Below are positions 56,429-64,000 of a stretch of DNA of 64,000 bases, piece after piece. Location: positions 124,001 through 188,000 of IMG/VR virus record IMGVR_UViG_3300048837_000984. The stretch is one strand, 5' to 3'. The position numbers were made by a program, and so were the translations under genes. How positions within the stretch are numbered: the first letter of the stretch is position 1; each line of letters begins with the position of its first letter. Origin of the DNA: a virus. A model generated the notes under the pieces. That model saw nothing but the letters and a program-made list of their open reading frames with translations. It had not been told where the DNA came from and made no database searches.

Positions 56429-58344
56429 GTCTTGATGATGAAGTAGACCGCAGCCCATGGTTGCATATTGTTGTGGGCTGCCCCGCCACCCGTTGACGAA
56501 GACGTTACGAATGCTCCAGGAGGATCCGTACCGAAGTTGAGCTGAGGATAAGCAACGCCACCGCTGTCGCCGTCGTAGAAGACGTTGTGGGTGTGGGCGG
56601 GCATTTCACTCTCGACCAGGGTGTGGGTCTCGCTGCCGCCGGTCTGACCCAGTGTGCGTGCGGTCAAGCCTGAGCCGGTACCCACACCGATGGGGGCGCG
56701 GCCTTGCAGGTCTGGGACGTTGAAGGTGGTGGAGCCATTGCCAGCTCCCCAGGTGGTACCAACGACAGCAAAGAGATCAGCGTAAGTAGTTCGAGATACA
56801 GCAGAACCGTCACACAAAAGCCACCCTGACGGAATGCTTCCCAACGTGCCGCCAAACATCTGAATGGATCCTGCCGGTATAGCGCGAGCCCATTCGGGAG
56901 CACTGCCAGTTCCTCTTGTCGTCAAAACATATCCGTTAGTTCCCGCCGCAAGCCTTGTCCAGTCCGACGCCCCGCGATAAAGGATGTCACACGTTGCAAC
57001 CGAACCAACCATATCCAGAACTTGAGTCAGCGTACACTCTTCAACATCACCGGCGCCGGCTGTTCTACGTCCCAGGACACGCGACGTAGTTGAGACGTTT
57101 TGCATTTTGGCGTAGGTCACCGCGTCGTTATCGATTGTCCAAACTGTCCCGCCACTGCTAACTGTGATGTCACCCTTGTCACCGTCACTTACACTTACGC
57201 TAGATATAGCGTCGAGCGTTCCACCTATGAAAGTCAATCCAGAGCCTATAGTAACTGCACTCCACGTGTCAGCACCTGAGCGGTAGTAGATCGTGTCTGT
57301 CCCGCTTAGAGCCTCCAGAGCGGCTAGATCGTTAGCGAGTGCCAGCGTCATGTTGCCGGATGTCGTGACCGGAGATCCGCTGACTGAAATGCCTGCCGCA
57401 GGAGCGGTGATGCCGACGCTGGTAACGGTGCCAGATCCGCCGGTAGCCGTAAGCGTTCCGCTGCTAAACGATAATCCCGTGCCAACGGTAACCGCTGTCC
57501 ATGTGCTGTCCGCAGATCGATAGTAGATCGTGTTTGTTCCAGTCAACCCCTCCAGAGCGGCAAGGTCGTCAGCTAGAGCAAAGGTCCACACACCAGAGCT
57601 GGTGACTGGGTTTGTTCCGGATATGGTTAGACCGGCGCCGGGCTCTATATAACCGATACTCGTTACTGTGCCAGATCCGCCACCTCCGCCGCCGGCCGTA
57701 ACCGCTTCAAGGATGTTGTTGATCTTCAGGTAGAAAGTAGCTTGCCCTTGCGTAGCAGCGTCTAGATCGTCGCCACTGGAGGTTGCTCTGACCTCAAGAT
57801 CAACCGCAGAGCCGTAGCTAAAGATGTAAGCGTAAGGCGAATTGTAGTTGTAAGTGACGCCATCACTAGGCGCAGAGTTTACTTGTCTGGTGTTGCCCCA
57901 GGCGTTACCGTTGATGTATAGCTCAAGTTCGTAGTAGCTGATTGATCCGCCACTGAACGACTGCGTATGGTGAATCGCCATGGCTTCGACGAAGCCACCC
58001 GGGGCCAGGTCATCTATCTTGAAAAAGCTCTCTACGCCAGCTGTAGCGAAGTCTGCGTAGTCAACGTCGTACTTGACCCACTGAACTCCACCAGTCTGGG
58101 TACCGTCTGGCGACGTAAAGTTAACCAGGACTGTTCCAGACACTGGCTCAGATATGGAAAAACCGTCGTCCTGGTCGAACTGGATCTTGGCGACGGACGT
58201 GTAGGACGGTGTCCCATCCTTCTCTTCAACCGTCAACGCAGTTCCGCTAGAGGCTGGGTCATAGGTCGTCGGACACGCCCCCACAACGCTCAGTTCAGGC
58301 GGGTCGACGGTTGCAACGACCATGTTGGTGCAGGTTTTGGCCAC
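56425..58344 (-). CDS. tail fibre with phage tail-collar domain
   Basis: 639 aa. N-terminal ~210 residues form a beta-rich domain; a Gly run (218-224) leads to two tandem ~75-residue repeats (225-301 and 305-379) each with GTVTS, DDLAALE and TIYYRS blocks. The C-terminal collar domain (PF07484-like) shows IPSGWLLCDGSAVSRTTYAD, FNVPDLQGRAPIG and a terminal MPAHTHN, as in T4 gp12-type short fibres. It is probably the host-binding fibre. GTG start with GAGGG upstream. Confidence 0.88.
   Translation of the reverse strand: MAKTCTNMVVATVDPPELSVVGACPTTYDPASSGTALTVEEKDGTPSYTSVAKIQFDQDDGFSISEPVSGTVLVNFTSPDGTQTGGVQWVKYDVDYADFATAGVESFFKIDDLAPGGFVEAMAIHHTQSFSGGSISYYELELYINGNAWGNTRQVNSAPSDGVTYNYNSPYAYIFSYGSAVDLEVRATSSGDDLDAATQGQATFYLKINNILEAVTAGGGGGGSGTVTSIGYIEPGAGLTISGTNPVTSSGVWTFALADDLAALEGLTGTNTIYYRSADSTWTAVTVGTGLSFSSGTLTATGGSGTVTSVGITAPAAGISVSGSPVTTSGNMTLALANDLAALEALSGTDTIYYRSGADTWSAVTIGSGLTFIGGTLDAISSVSVSDGDKGDITVSSGGTVWTIDNDAVTYAKMQNVSTTSRVLGRRTAGAGDVEECTLTQVLDMVGSVATCDILYRGASDWTRLAAGTNGYVLTTRGTGSAPEWARAIPAGSIQMFGGTLGSIPSGWLLCDGSAVSRTTYADLFAVVGTTWGAGNGSTTFNVPDLQGRAPIGVGTGSGLTARTLGQTGGSETHTLVESEMPAHTHNVFYDGDSGGVAYPQLNFGTDPPGAFVTSSSTGGGAAHNNMQPWAAVYFIIKT
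57208..57432 (-). repeat. fibre repeat unit 2
   Basis: Codes for residues 305-379, near-identical in layout to unit 1; DNA segments such as CGGTAGTAGATCGTGT are conserved in both. Confidence 0.65.
57442..57672 (-). repeat. fibre repeat unit 1
   Basis: Codes for residues 225-301; partner of unit 2. Tandem repeats in a fibre can recombine and change fibre length. Confidence 0.65.
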
Positions 58345-58346
58345 TG

Positions 58347-59180
58347 TTATCCCTCATCTGGCAGTACGGACAACTTGGCCGAGTAAGTCGTTGCGTTTCC
58401 TGGCGACTGCGACCGGACCTTGACAACGTAAGACACGTAAGGTGGCCGAGCTGTGTCAACGTTAGCGGATGGGTCTAGCTTGTAACTGGCGCCGAAAGCG
58501 ACGTTGTTCTCCTGGTTGGCGCTGGTACCGAAGGCGTCGGTTACTTCTTCCCGAACAGTCAGGCCGTTGGCGCCACCGGTATTCTTAACCGTGCCAACTC
58601 CAATTACTCCGTTAGTAATCGACTGCGTGAATACGGTAACATCGCTGTCTGTGCTAGTGCCTGAGCCAGAAGACAACGCCGTCCCACGATACTCTCTCGT
58701 TTGTGGGCAAACCCAGATCTTGTTCGATGGTCCAGCAAACAGGACCATAATGGCAATCGCTGGCTTGGTATCAACAACCTCGCCGGCGTCAGCGTTGGAC
58801 AGCCAGTAAGGCCCGTAAACGAGAGCACCGCCCAGGGCGTTACTGATGTCTAGTTCGACAGCGCCGGCCAGCAATATGTCCCCGAGCGTGCTGTTCGTCT
58901 TGGAATAACAGATACCTACCACCCGCTCTTTGGCTGTACCATCCGCCAGGGCCTGCTCGTAGCGGCTGTTAGAGGTGTTGTAGTAGACCGGCTGCCCTAC
59001 CAGAACTGTGGATTCCAGTGTAGCGCTTCTATCGAAGATAGCCTGGCTGGCTGCCGTGTCGTCCAGAACCGTCTTCAGGAACTGGATGTTTTCCTGGAGC
59101 TGATTGATGGGTCGGTTGGTGATGCTGGCGTTAACGGCTTCGCCGTCGGCAATCACGTCGATAACGTCCCTGTAAGCCAC
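58347..59180 (-). CDS. putative structural protein (277 aa)
   Basis: A Ser/Thr/Ala/Gly-rich beta protein. It begins YRDVIDVIADGEAVNASITNRPINQLQENI, an anchor-like N-terminus of a type often seen in tail-fibre and baseplate proteins. GTG start with GGAGG. It immediately precedes the collar fibre and may connect it to the tail. Not assigned to a family. Confidence 0.65.
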   Translation of the reverse strand: MAYRDVIDVIADGEAVNASITNRPINQLQENIQFLKTVLDDTAASQAIFDRSATLESTVLVGQPVYYNTSNSRYEQALADGTAKERVVGICYSKTNSTLGDILLAGAVELDISNALGGALVYGPYWLSNADAGEVVDTKPAIAIMVLFAGPSNKIWVCPQTREYRGTALSSGSGTSTDSDVTVFTQSITNGVIGVGTVKNTGGANGLTVREEVTDAFGTSANQENNVAFGASYKLDPSANVDTARPPYVSYVVKVRSQSPGNATTYSAKLSVLPDEG

Positions 59181-59195
59181 ACCGCACCTCCAGGA

Positions 59196-60590
59196 TTATT
59201 CGATAGAACCGGCGTCATCGAGCATGACTGTGGACGAACCGCCTGAATTTTCAATATACAGGATAACCGCGCTATGCGGCGGTATCAACTTGCGCAGCAG
59301 TGCCAGGTTACTGAACGGAAGCGCGTCTTCTCCGACCTGGTCGGTCTTTATCTTCACGACGTAACAGTTGTGTCGAAAGACGTTCTCGAATAAGAACCGC
59401 AAAGGGTTGATAGTTGCTGGCAAGTTGGTGCTATTTGGTTCTTCCGTTGGGTTGTCTCTGACGTCCAGGCAGTCTGCCATCGTCACACCGGCCGCTATCC
59501 CTTTGGTGTGCATCTCGTCAAAGAAAGCGGTCACATCTGCCGCCGCACCATCCAGCGTCCAGGCTACTCGCAGTTTTCCGGTTACAACGCTGGTCGTGAT
59601 CGCCACTTCTTCGTTTGCAAAACCCAAGGTACCTGTAACAGCAGAGGACAGAAACCCGCCATCTAGGTCAATCTGGTCGATTTCCTCTGCAGTCGGATAG
59701 GATCCGCTGTTTGGCGCATATACCTTGAGCGTGTCGTCGAGCCATTCGCCAGGTGACAGCGAGTCACCCACACTGACCAGCAAAGTACTGTCTGGGTTAA
59801 CTTCGTAGACGTTCTTGTCCGTGATGACCTGACGTCGTCCGGTCGACTCGTAGATAACCTCAACTGTCTCGTAATCCTTGGCGAGCGGGGTGTCACATAC
59901 GGCGGATAGGATCTCGTTGATGGTCAAGTCACTGGTACCGCCGACGATGCTGTCCAGGAATCCGTTCACGGCGTTTCGGAAGGATTCTGTTGAGGCCCCA
60001 GACAGCTTCACTGCTGCGCCGTAGAGGTCCTGAACCCAGGTTCGGGTAAGGTCGACTTCGTACAGCCACAAAATAATAAAGTCCCGACCGTCTTCAGTCT
60101 CGACGGCAAAGCCACCGTCGAACGGGTCTTCTGCGAACAAAATCCGGCTATTTTCTGCGTCCAGGAACACGTCGAGTCCGTTAACCAGGATGGTTGTCGG
60201 CGTTACGATCTGGTCGCAGATGAAATGGAAGTTCTCCAGGTCTGTGTCGGCTGGGTAGTTGACGCTCCTGTCCTTGGGTCTGCCATACAAAACCGTTTCC
60301 CCGGTTGTCGGCTGACTTCCGTAAACGTATCCGGATCCGTAACTGACCGCGTCAGCGTACGAGAGTTCGTCCTGGTAGATCTTGAGGCTGTGCCAGCGGA
60401 CGCGACGAGCGAGAGGAACAGTAAACCGCGACTGGGACTCTACGAGCGTCTCGAGGTCACGGAAGTTTCGGACTTCTAGCTCAGATTTGGCACGAAGAAT
60501 GGCTGAAATGAGCTCCTTGTCGTCGTGGAGCTCGGTCCAGTAGTTGCCTAGAAGTTCGGCTAAGGCATTCGGGTCTTCTAGCTTGTTCAT
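59196..60590 (-). CDS. putative virion protein (464 aa)
   Basis: 464 aa; helix-rich N-terminus then beta-rich segments (YGSGYVYGSQPTTGET, ILVNGLDVFLDAENSRILF). The low-complexity, Val/Thr/Asp-rich composition fits a baseplate or tail protein. The ribosome site overlaps a hairpin. Unrecognised, but tail-region position and composition support a structural role. Confidence 0.65.
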   Translation of the reverse strand: MNKLEDPNALAELLGNYWTELHDDKELISAILRAKSELEVRNFRDLETLVESQSRFTVPLARRVRWHSLKIYQDELSYADAVSYGSGYVYGSQPTTGETVLYGRPKDRSVNYPADTDLENFHFICDQIVTPTTILVNGLDVFLDAENSRILFAEDPFDGGFAVETEDGRDFIILWLYEVDLTRTWVQDLYGAAVKLSGASTESFRNAVNGFLDSIVGGTSDLTINEILSAVCDTPLAKDYETVEVIYESTGRRQVITDKNVYEVNPDSTLLVSVGDSLSPGEWLDDTLKVYAPNSGSYPTAEEIDQIDLDGGFLSSAVTGTLGFANEEVAITTSVVTGKLRVAWTLDGAAADVTAFFDEMHTKGIAAGVTMADCLDVRDNPTEEPNSTNLPATINPLRFLFENVFRHNCYVVKIKTDQVGEDALPFSNLALLRKLIPPHSAVILYIENSGGSSTVMLDDAGSIE

Positions 60591-60596
60591 CTTGCC

Positions 60597-60633
60597 CTCG
60601 CTTTGAGATACGTCTAGTTTATCTCAAAGCGAG
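60597..60633 (-). terminator. hairpin overlapping the 464-aa gene's ribosome site
   Basis: 13-bp stem CTCGCTTTGAGAT/ATCTCAAAGCGAG. Its left arm holds the GAGG of the following gene's Shine-Dalgarno, so it can end transcription or mask translation. Confidence 0.6.
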
Positions 60634-60661
60634 TGCGAACGACACAACGCTGTGTCTCGTG

Positions 60662-61033
60662 TCAGGCCCGAATCTCGGCGACCTCAAAAGGCGTCAAAGA
60701 TTCGATTGGGCTAGCACCAGCCGCAGCCGCAAAGAACTGCCCGCGGCGGCGGTAAGCTGCTAGGCGGGCTTTTGTAAACTGCTTGACCTTGTGCCTGTGG
60801 GTCACGATACCCCACACGTTGAGCCACCAGATCTTCTCGCCCTGTTCGAGCAGCATTTTCTCAGCGCGGTTCCAGAGAGCTATCTCAGCTGCTTGTCCGT
60901 TGCTGGGGAACCCGGGAGGTAGGTTTTCGGCATCCAGACTTTTAGCTGCGTCATTCAGGAGATCCAGCAGCCACTTCAGCAGCAACGGGGCCAAGAACTC
61001 GATCAAAATTGCAGCCAGGCTAACCCAGGACAT
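60662..61033 (-). CDS. hypothetical protein, paralogue of the 131-aa protein at 23.4 kb
   Basis: 123 aa with a hydrophobic N-terminus (VSLAAILIEFLAPLLLKWLLDLL), LWNRA, WWLNVWGI and RRRGQFF, paralogous to the early-region copy. AAGGAG before the ATG; a terminator lies just upstream. The hydrophobic start suggests membrane or virion association, unlike its paralogue. Confidence 0.7.
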   Translation of the reverse strand: MSWVSLAAILIEFLAPLLLKWLLDLLNDAAKSLDAENLPPGFPSNGQAAEIALWNRAEKMLLEQGEKIWWLNVWGIVTHRHKVKQFTKARLAAYRRRGQFFAAAAGASPIESLTPFEVAEIRA

Positions 61034-61050
61034 CTGTGCTCCTTACAGAA

Positions 61051-61073
61051 AGAGACCCGCCAGCCGGCGGGTC
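61051..61073 (-). terminator. Rho-independent terminator
   Basis: 8-bp stem GACCCGCC/GGCGGGTC with a four-base loop; the minus strand follows with TCTTTCT, the plus strand with TTGTTGT, so it could work in both directions. Confidence 0.7.
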
Positions 61074-61081
61074 TTGTTGTG

Positions 61082-61426
61082 TTACTTGTCGCTGAGAAGC
61101 TCTAGAGCCAGCTTGTAGAGGCTCTCGATGAGAGTCTTCCAGGGGAACGCGATCGCAGCCACCACAGGTGTCTGTGCATTGACCTGGTGCTCGAGATTGG
61201 TCTGCAGCGTCTCCAGAAGAGAGCCCAGAGGAGCTGCCTCGAACGATCCGACTGGAGTCGGGTGGGTGGTCACGTTGTCCAGACCGTATCCGATGACGGT
61301 CCATACAGCGTTCAGCAGACAGTGCAGGTCAGCTTTGTTTCGTCCGGTAACGTGGTCGACCAGAACGGTCACCGCGGACAGGACCTGCGGTAGCGCTGGA
61401 TAGGGGTAGTTCACGGCTTTCTCCAT
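61082..61426 (-). CDS. hypothetical protein (114 aa)
   Basis: Helix-rich, moderately hydrophobic, no clear transmembrane segment. Weak ribosome site. It lies between two membrane-associated genes; function unknown. Confidence 0.55.
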   Translation of the reverse strand: MEKAVNYPYPALPQVLSAVTVLVDHVTGRNKADLHCLLNAVWTVIGYGLDNVTTHPTPVGSFEAAPLGSLLETLQTNLEHQVNAQTPVVAAIAFPWKTLIESLYKLALELLSDK

Positions 61427-61446
61427 AGGTAAAGGGTCTCTCGCTA

Positions 61447-62085
61447 CTATATTCCGGCAGTCTCACCCTCGTCAAGGACCGAGCGGATCCGATCAACCAC
61501 GAGTTGTACGTCTATTTCCGTCTTTCTTGAAAAGTTCGTAGTTCGGTAACTGCCAACGGAAATATAGATAAGCTCCGAATCCACCACACCGAGGTAGTAC
61601 ATCTGGCTGAACAGAACACCCTCACTCTCGTAATAAGCCTTTAGACGCGAATCGTTGGGCATCTTTTCAGTCACCTTGCTTACGACGCCCTGCGCCAGCA
61701 TCTCTTTCAGCATAGCCACATAGTCAGCGTCCACGCTTAAAGCGAAGTCGAATTTCTGGAGCGGGTCTTGTTTCTCTTTGTCGCTAGTCCAGCCATCGAT
61801 CGCTCGGACTGTGTAGGGTTTTCCAGGTACTGGGACTCCGCCACAGTTATGTCCTCGGAAAAGGACAACTCTCTGGACCTCTTCAATGTCGCGGACAGAC
61901 TCAACCAGGGCCAGAAATTTAGCGACGCGGCTGATGTGTGTAAGGTAGCTCTTTCGTCGCATGTTGTTAGTAACAGACCTGAACCAGGTCGTTACGACTT
62001 CTCTCAAGCCAGTGAAAACTATAGTTATCAAGCTAACCAGGCCTAGCGACAGGGCGGTTAGGACAGCTGCTTGCCATGTTTCCAT
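61447..62085 (-). CDS. membrane-anchored hypothetical protein (212 aa)
   Basis: One N-terminal transmembrane helix (about 5-27), then a soluble domain of ~180 residues without motif. GGAGGAG upstream of ATG. Probably anchored at the inner membrane or virion; the soluble part is unrecognised. Confidence 0.65.
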   Translation of the reverse strand: METWQAAVLTALSLGLVSLITIVFTGLREVVTTWFRSVTNNMRRKSYLTHISRVAKFLALVESVRDIEEVQRVVLFRGHNCGGVPVPGKPYTVRAIDGWTSDKEKQDPLQKFDFALSVDADYVAMLKEMLAQGVVSKVTEKMPNDSRLKAYYESEGVLFSQMYYLGVVDSELIYISVGSYRTTNFSRKTEIDVQLVVDRIRSVLDEGETAGI

Positions 62086-62161
62086 TGGCTCCTCCGTGGC
62101 CAGTATCAGCTAAACTGTAGCAATCTAACTGGTTTAGCGACGAATCCGTGGCCACGGTACG

Positions 62162-62677
62162 TTACAGAGGCCTCGGCTCGTCCTTGAACTTCTCGGTAAT
62201 ACGGCTCTCCAGACTCGGATACGATCGAATTCTGTTCTCTATCTGTTTGGCTGTCTGAAGCATGCAGTTGCATACTCCTATCGACACCTTGTTGACATCG
62301 ACGTTCTCGAATATGGCGTCACAGTATTCCCACTCGTGGTCCATTCGCAGTATGGCCAGGGTTTGGGTGATGTAGTCGATGGCGGCACCTTCAGATAAAC
62401 GATCAAGCGCGTATGTGTGTTCCAGGACCACCTCCTTTACGGACGTGTCTACCATCTCACGACGGACGCAATTTACAAAGCGTACCGCTGGTATGGCGGC
62501 AGCGGCGAGTACGAGAGCTATAGCCGAGACCCAGTACATACCTTCCCAAGCCGCGGTTACGGAGAGACCCAGAAGAAGTCCACTGGCTGCAACCAGCGTA
62601 CTGACTACAAGCCAGAAGAAGACCCGTGGAATGTCTCGCACGTTTTTGTCCATCGCAAAGCCCCTTAAGTGACGCAT
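62162..62677 (-). CDS. two-helix membrane protein (171 aa)
   Basis: Two adjacent hydrophobic segments (about 20-38 and 45-66) precede a soluble C-terminal domain with a helical cysteine motif (CNCMLQTAKQ). Start ATG 62677 has GGAGGG eight nt upstream; ATG 62653 with AAGGGG seven nt upstream is equally possible. Function unknown. Confidence 0.6.
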   Translation of the reverse strand: MRHLRGFAMDKNVRDIPRVFFWLVVSTLVAASGLLLGLSVTAAWEGMYWVSAIALVLAAAAIPAVRFVNCVRREMVDTSVKEVVLEHTYALDRLSEGAAIDYITQTLAILRMDHEWEYCDAIFENVDVNKVSIGVCNCMLQTAKQIENRIRSYPSLESRITEKFKDEPRPL

Positions 62678-62736
62678 CACGGGGTCCCTCCATACTAATA
62701 AACGTTTTACCGATTATCTACCGGGGCGAAGCGGTA

Positions 62737-62764
62737 ATGAAAAATGGGAGCCGCACGGGCTCCC
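62737..62764 (-). terminator. Rho-independent terminator
   Basis: 7-bp stem GGGAGCC/GGCTCCC followed on the minus strand by ATTTTTCATT, after the 79-aa gene. Confidence 0.8.
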
Positions 62765-62776
62765 TGGGAATCAGCG

Positions 62777-63016
62777 TCAGCCACCTGGCGGACACCACGG
62801 AACTGCCTGCGGGGCATAGATAGGGGCAGGATAGACCACCTGCGGGTAGACCACCGGAGCCGGGGGCACCCACGTCGGCGGCAGCGAGCCGATACGGTAG
62901 ATCACCTGTACAGGTTCCTCTTTGGGAACGTCATCCACAATCGGCAAAACCGTCTGAGGAGGACAAGGAGCCTGCGGAGGGGCAGATAGAATCAGCAGTA
63001 AGGTCATTGTCAGCAC
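62777..63016 (-). CDS. short secreted or anchored Pro-rich protein (79 aa)
   Basis: The start GTG 63016 has AAGGAGG five nt upstream. A hydrophobic leader (LTMTLLLILSAPP) is followed by a Pro/Tyr/Val-rich region (VVYPQVVYPAP), the layout of a signal-anchored or lysis-type small protein. It overlaps nothing and follows the protease gene. A lipobox Cys is not convincing. Confidence 0.55.
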   Translation of the reverse strand: MLTMTLLLILSAPPQAPCPPQTVLPIVDDVPKEEPVQVIYRIGSLPPTWVPPAPVVYPQVVYPAPIYAPQAVPWCPPGG

Positions 63017-63026
63017 GAGAGCCTCC

Positions 63027-63875
63027 TTACGCAGCCACGACGGTTCGCGTGCAGATTGCACCGTTGGGGATGGCCCGATTACCTTGAAGAACTGCCAGAC
63101 CGAATCGCCCCCAGTTCTTCCAGCTGTTCAGGATTAACAAGCCAAAAGATCCGGCTTCAACCTGAACGATGCGCAGAGCACATACCGAATGTCCCCACCA
63201 GTTGAAGTCGACAGCACATGGCTGGTTACCGAACAGGGCTGTGGCGACCTGGTCGAAGGCCAGGTTCTGGTAGTAGACCGGACGCGTCAAGTCTACCCAG
63301 TCTTCTACGATGCGGTACTTCTTCATGTTCTCGCGAAGGGCTGGCGTGTCGTAGGCGAGGTTGCGGGAGTGGAGTGGCCACTGCCCTGGACCGTTGCCCT
63401 CTTCAGCATAGCCCACCCTTCTCCCGAATTCGGCGGACAGCCCGCACCAGCCGCCCTCGTCAACGCCTCGCTTGATGATTGCAGCTACCGAATGGGGGTT
63501 GAGTCGGACCAATGGCTGATTGTCTCGCAGGCGTGAAATCATGACCGTGTGTCCGGTCGAGTACGCCCAGCAGTACCCGTGACCATTCTGGTCCAGGCAG
63601 GTGAACCGAGGCTGATTGCCAGAGGCACCCAAGTAGATGTGCTCCAGAGAAGCTTGCTGCTCTTGCTGTTCCTGGCACCTGGCAGCCCACTCCGAGCGAG
63701 GGATCACCTTCATTTCGCTCGGGGGAGCAAACATCTCTTCAGGATATAGGTTGTAGTCCCGTTCGACATATCCACGACCGAAGACGTTCCCATTCTCATC
63801 CTTGACGTTGAACAGGTCATCTACCGGCGTACTATCGTCAATGAGTGGAATTCCGTTCCACATCTTGTAAGCCAT
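63027..63875 (-). CDS. papain-like cysteine protease (C1 family)
   Basis: 282 aa. Q96 and the nucleophile C102 lie in QNGHGYCWAYS, H229 in NWWGHSVCAL and N250 in LILNSWKNWG, the C1 papain signature in order. There is no signal peptide or clear pro-domain; the N-terminal ~75 residues may be a pro-region. Unusual in phages; capsid maturation, host-wall digestion or head protein cleavage are candidates. It lies at the end of the virion run. Confidence 0.85.
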   Translation of the reverse strand: MAYKMWNGIPLIDDSTPVDDLFNVKDENGNVFGRGYVERDYNLYPEEMFAPPSEMKVIPRSEWAARCQEQQEQQASLEHIYLGASGNQPRFTCLDQNGHGYCWAYSTGHTVMISRLRDNQPLVRLNPHSVAAIIKRGVDEGGWCGLSAEFGRRVGYAEEGNGPGQWPLHSRNLAYDTPALRENMKKYRIVEDWVDLTRPVYYQNLAFDQVATALFGNQPCAVDFNWWGHSVCALRIVQVEAGSFGLLILNSWKNWGRFGLAVLQGNRAIPNGAICTRTVVAA

Positions 63876-64000
63876 TACTCGCCTCCGTATTTTTTCAGGA
63901 GCTTGATAGTTTCGTCCACGGTACCCGGTAGCGGCCCTTCGAAGCCCGTCTTACCGTTAGAGATGACGATCCAGGGGATCGATTTACGGTCTCGATTCAT
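63875..64000 (-). CDS. C-terminal fragment of a gene off the right edge
   Basis: Reads to a TAA overlapping the protease ATG (TAATG). The 41 visible codons end with PWIVISNGKTGFEGPLPGTV and a charged helix, resembling the tail of a small alpha/beta protein. A Met at the very edge may be internal. The upstream part is not in the window. Confidence 0.6.
   Translation of the reverse strand: MNRDRKSIPWIVISNGKTGFEGPLPGTVDETIKLLKKYGGE

Noticed and set aside
1-64000. tRNA genes
   Set aside because: No cloverleaf with a TTCRA arm and acceptor pairing could be found by eye in non-coding stretches; a tRNAscan run would be decisive.

Overview
The window is a bacteriophage genome segment, moderately GC-rich by eye and almost fully coding. 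Seventy-five of about seventy-seven genes lie on the minus strand in overlapping runs (ATGA/TAATG junctions, many GTG and TTG starts, good Shine-Dalgarno sites). Only the terminase large subunit and one unknown gene are on the plus strand. The gene set (terminase, tail-collar fibre, a full replisome, nucleotide metabolism) says large tailed, probably lytic, phage. The host cannot be named. A TIGR02996-like protein and a papain-like protease are faint hints of a Planctomycetes-like host, and the B12-dependent reductase suggests a host that supplies cobalamin.

Region by region, plus-strand coordinates: 1-4.9 kb holds small unknown proteins, a RuvC-like resolvase and a DnaQ-like exonuclease. 4.9-9.7 kb holds DHFR (folA), thymidylate synthase (thyA) and unknown regulators or nucleases. 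9.7-23.2 kb is the replisome: a RecA/UvsX-like recombinase, a possible ssDNA-binding protein, a uracil-DNA-glycosylase/family A DNA polymerase fusion with two inteins, a Toprim primase, a DnaB-like helicase and an SF2 helicase. 23.2-30.1 kb has the SbcC/SbcD (gp46/gp47-like) pair and small zinc proteins. 30.1-30.7 kb is non-coding, with seven copies of a GTGGGG..TTTATCC-type repeat and a perfect 38-nt palindrome; it is the best origin or control-region candidate. 31-41 kb carries NUDIX, dCTP deaminase, GP88-like, BRO-N, a class II ribonucleotide reductase with two inteins, GNAT and RNase H. 41.2-47.5 kb has small membrane proteins, terminase, a large zinc-finger protein and an unknown plus-strand gene. 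47.4-54.4 kb is a coherent module: DUF2997, DUF1257 (Ycf35-like), a ParB-like protein, a DUF3150-like protein and a Ycf46/FtsH-like AAA+ ATPase. 54.4-55.2 kb is about 0.8 kb without a credible gene, packed with stable hairpins and an interleaved pseudoknot; I read it as a large ornate structured RNA. 55.2-64 kb is the virion/tail region with a collar-domain fibre, other structural candidates, small membrane proteins and a papain-like cysteine protease.

Working together: reductase, dCTP deaminase, thymidylate synthase and DHFR feed dTTP to a phage-encoded replisome. The polymerase carries its own uracil-recognition domain, and resolvase, recombinase, SbcCD and the SF2 helicase provide recombination-dependent replication. 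The most novel items are the structured RNA, the iteron region, the AAA+/DUF1257/DUF2997/ParB module, four inteins at polymerase and reductase catalytic motifs, and a dispersed AT-rich palindromic motif. No tRNA, rRNA, CRISPR array or insertion sequence was seen.
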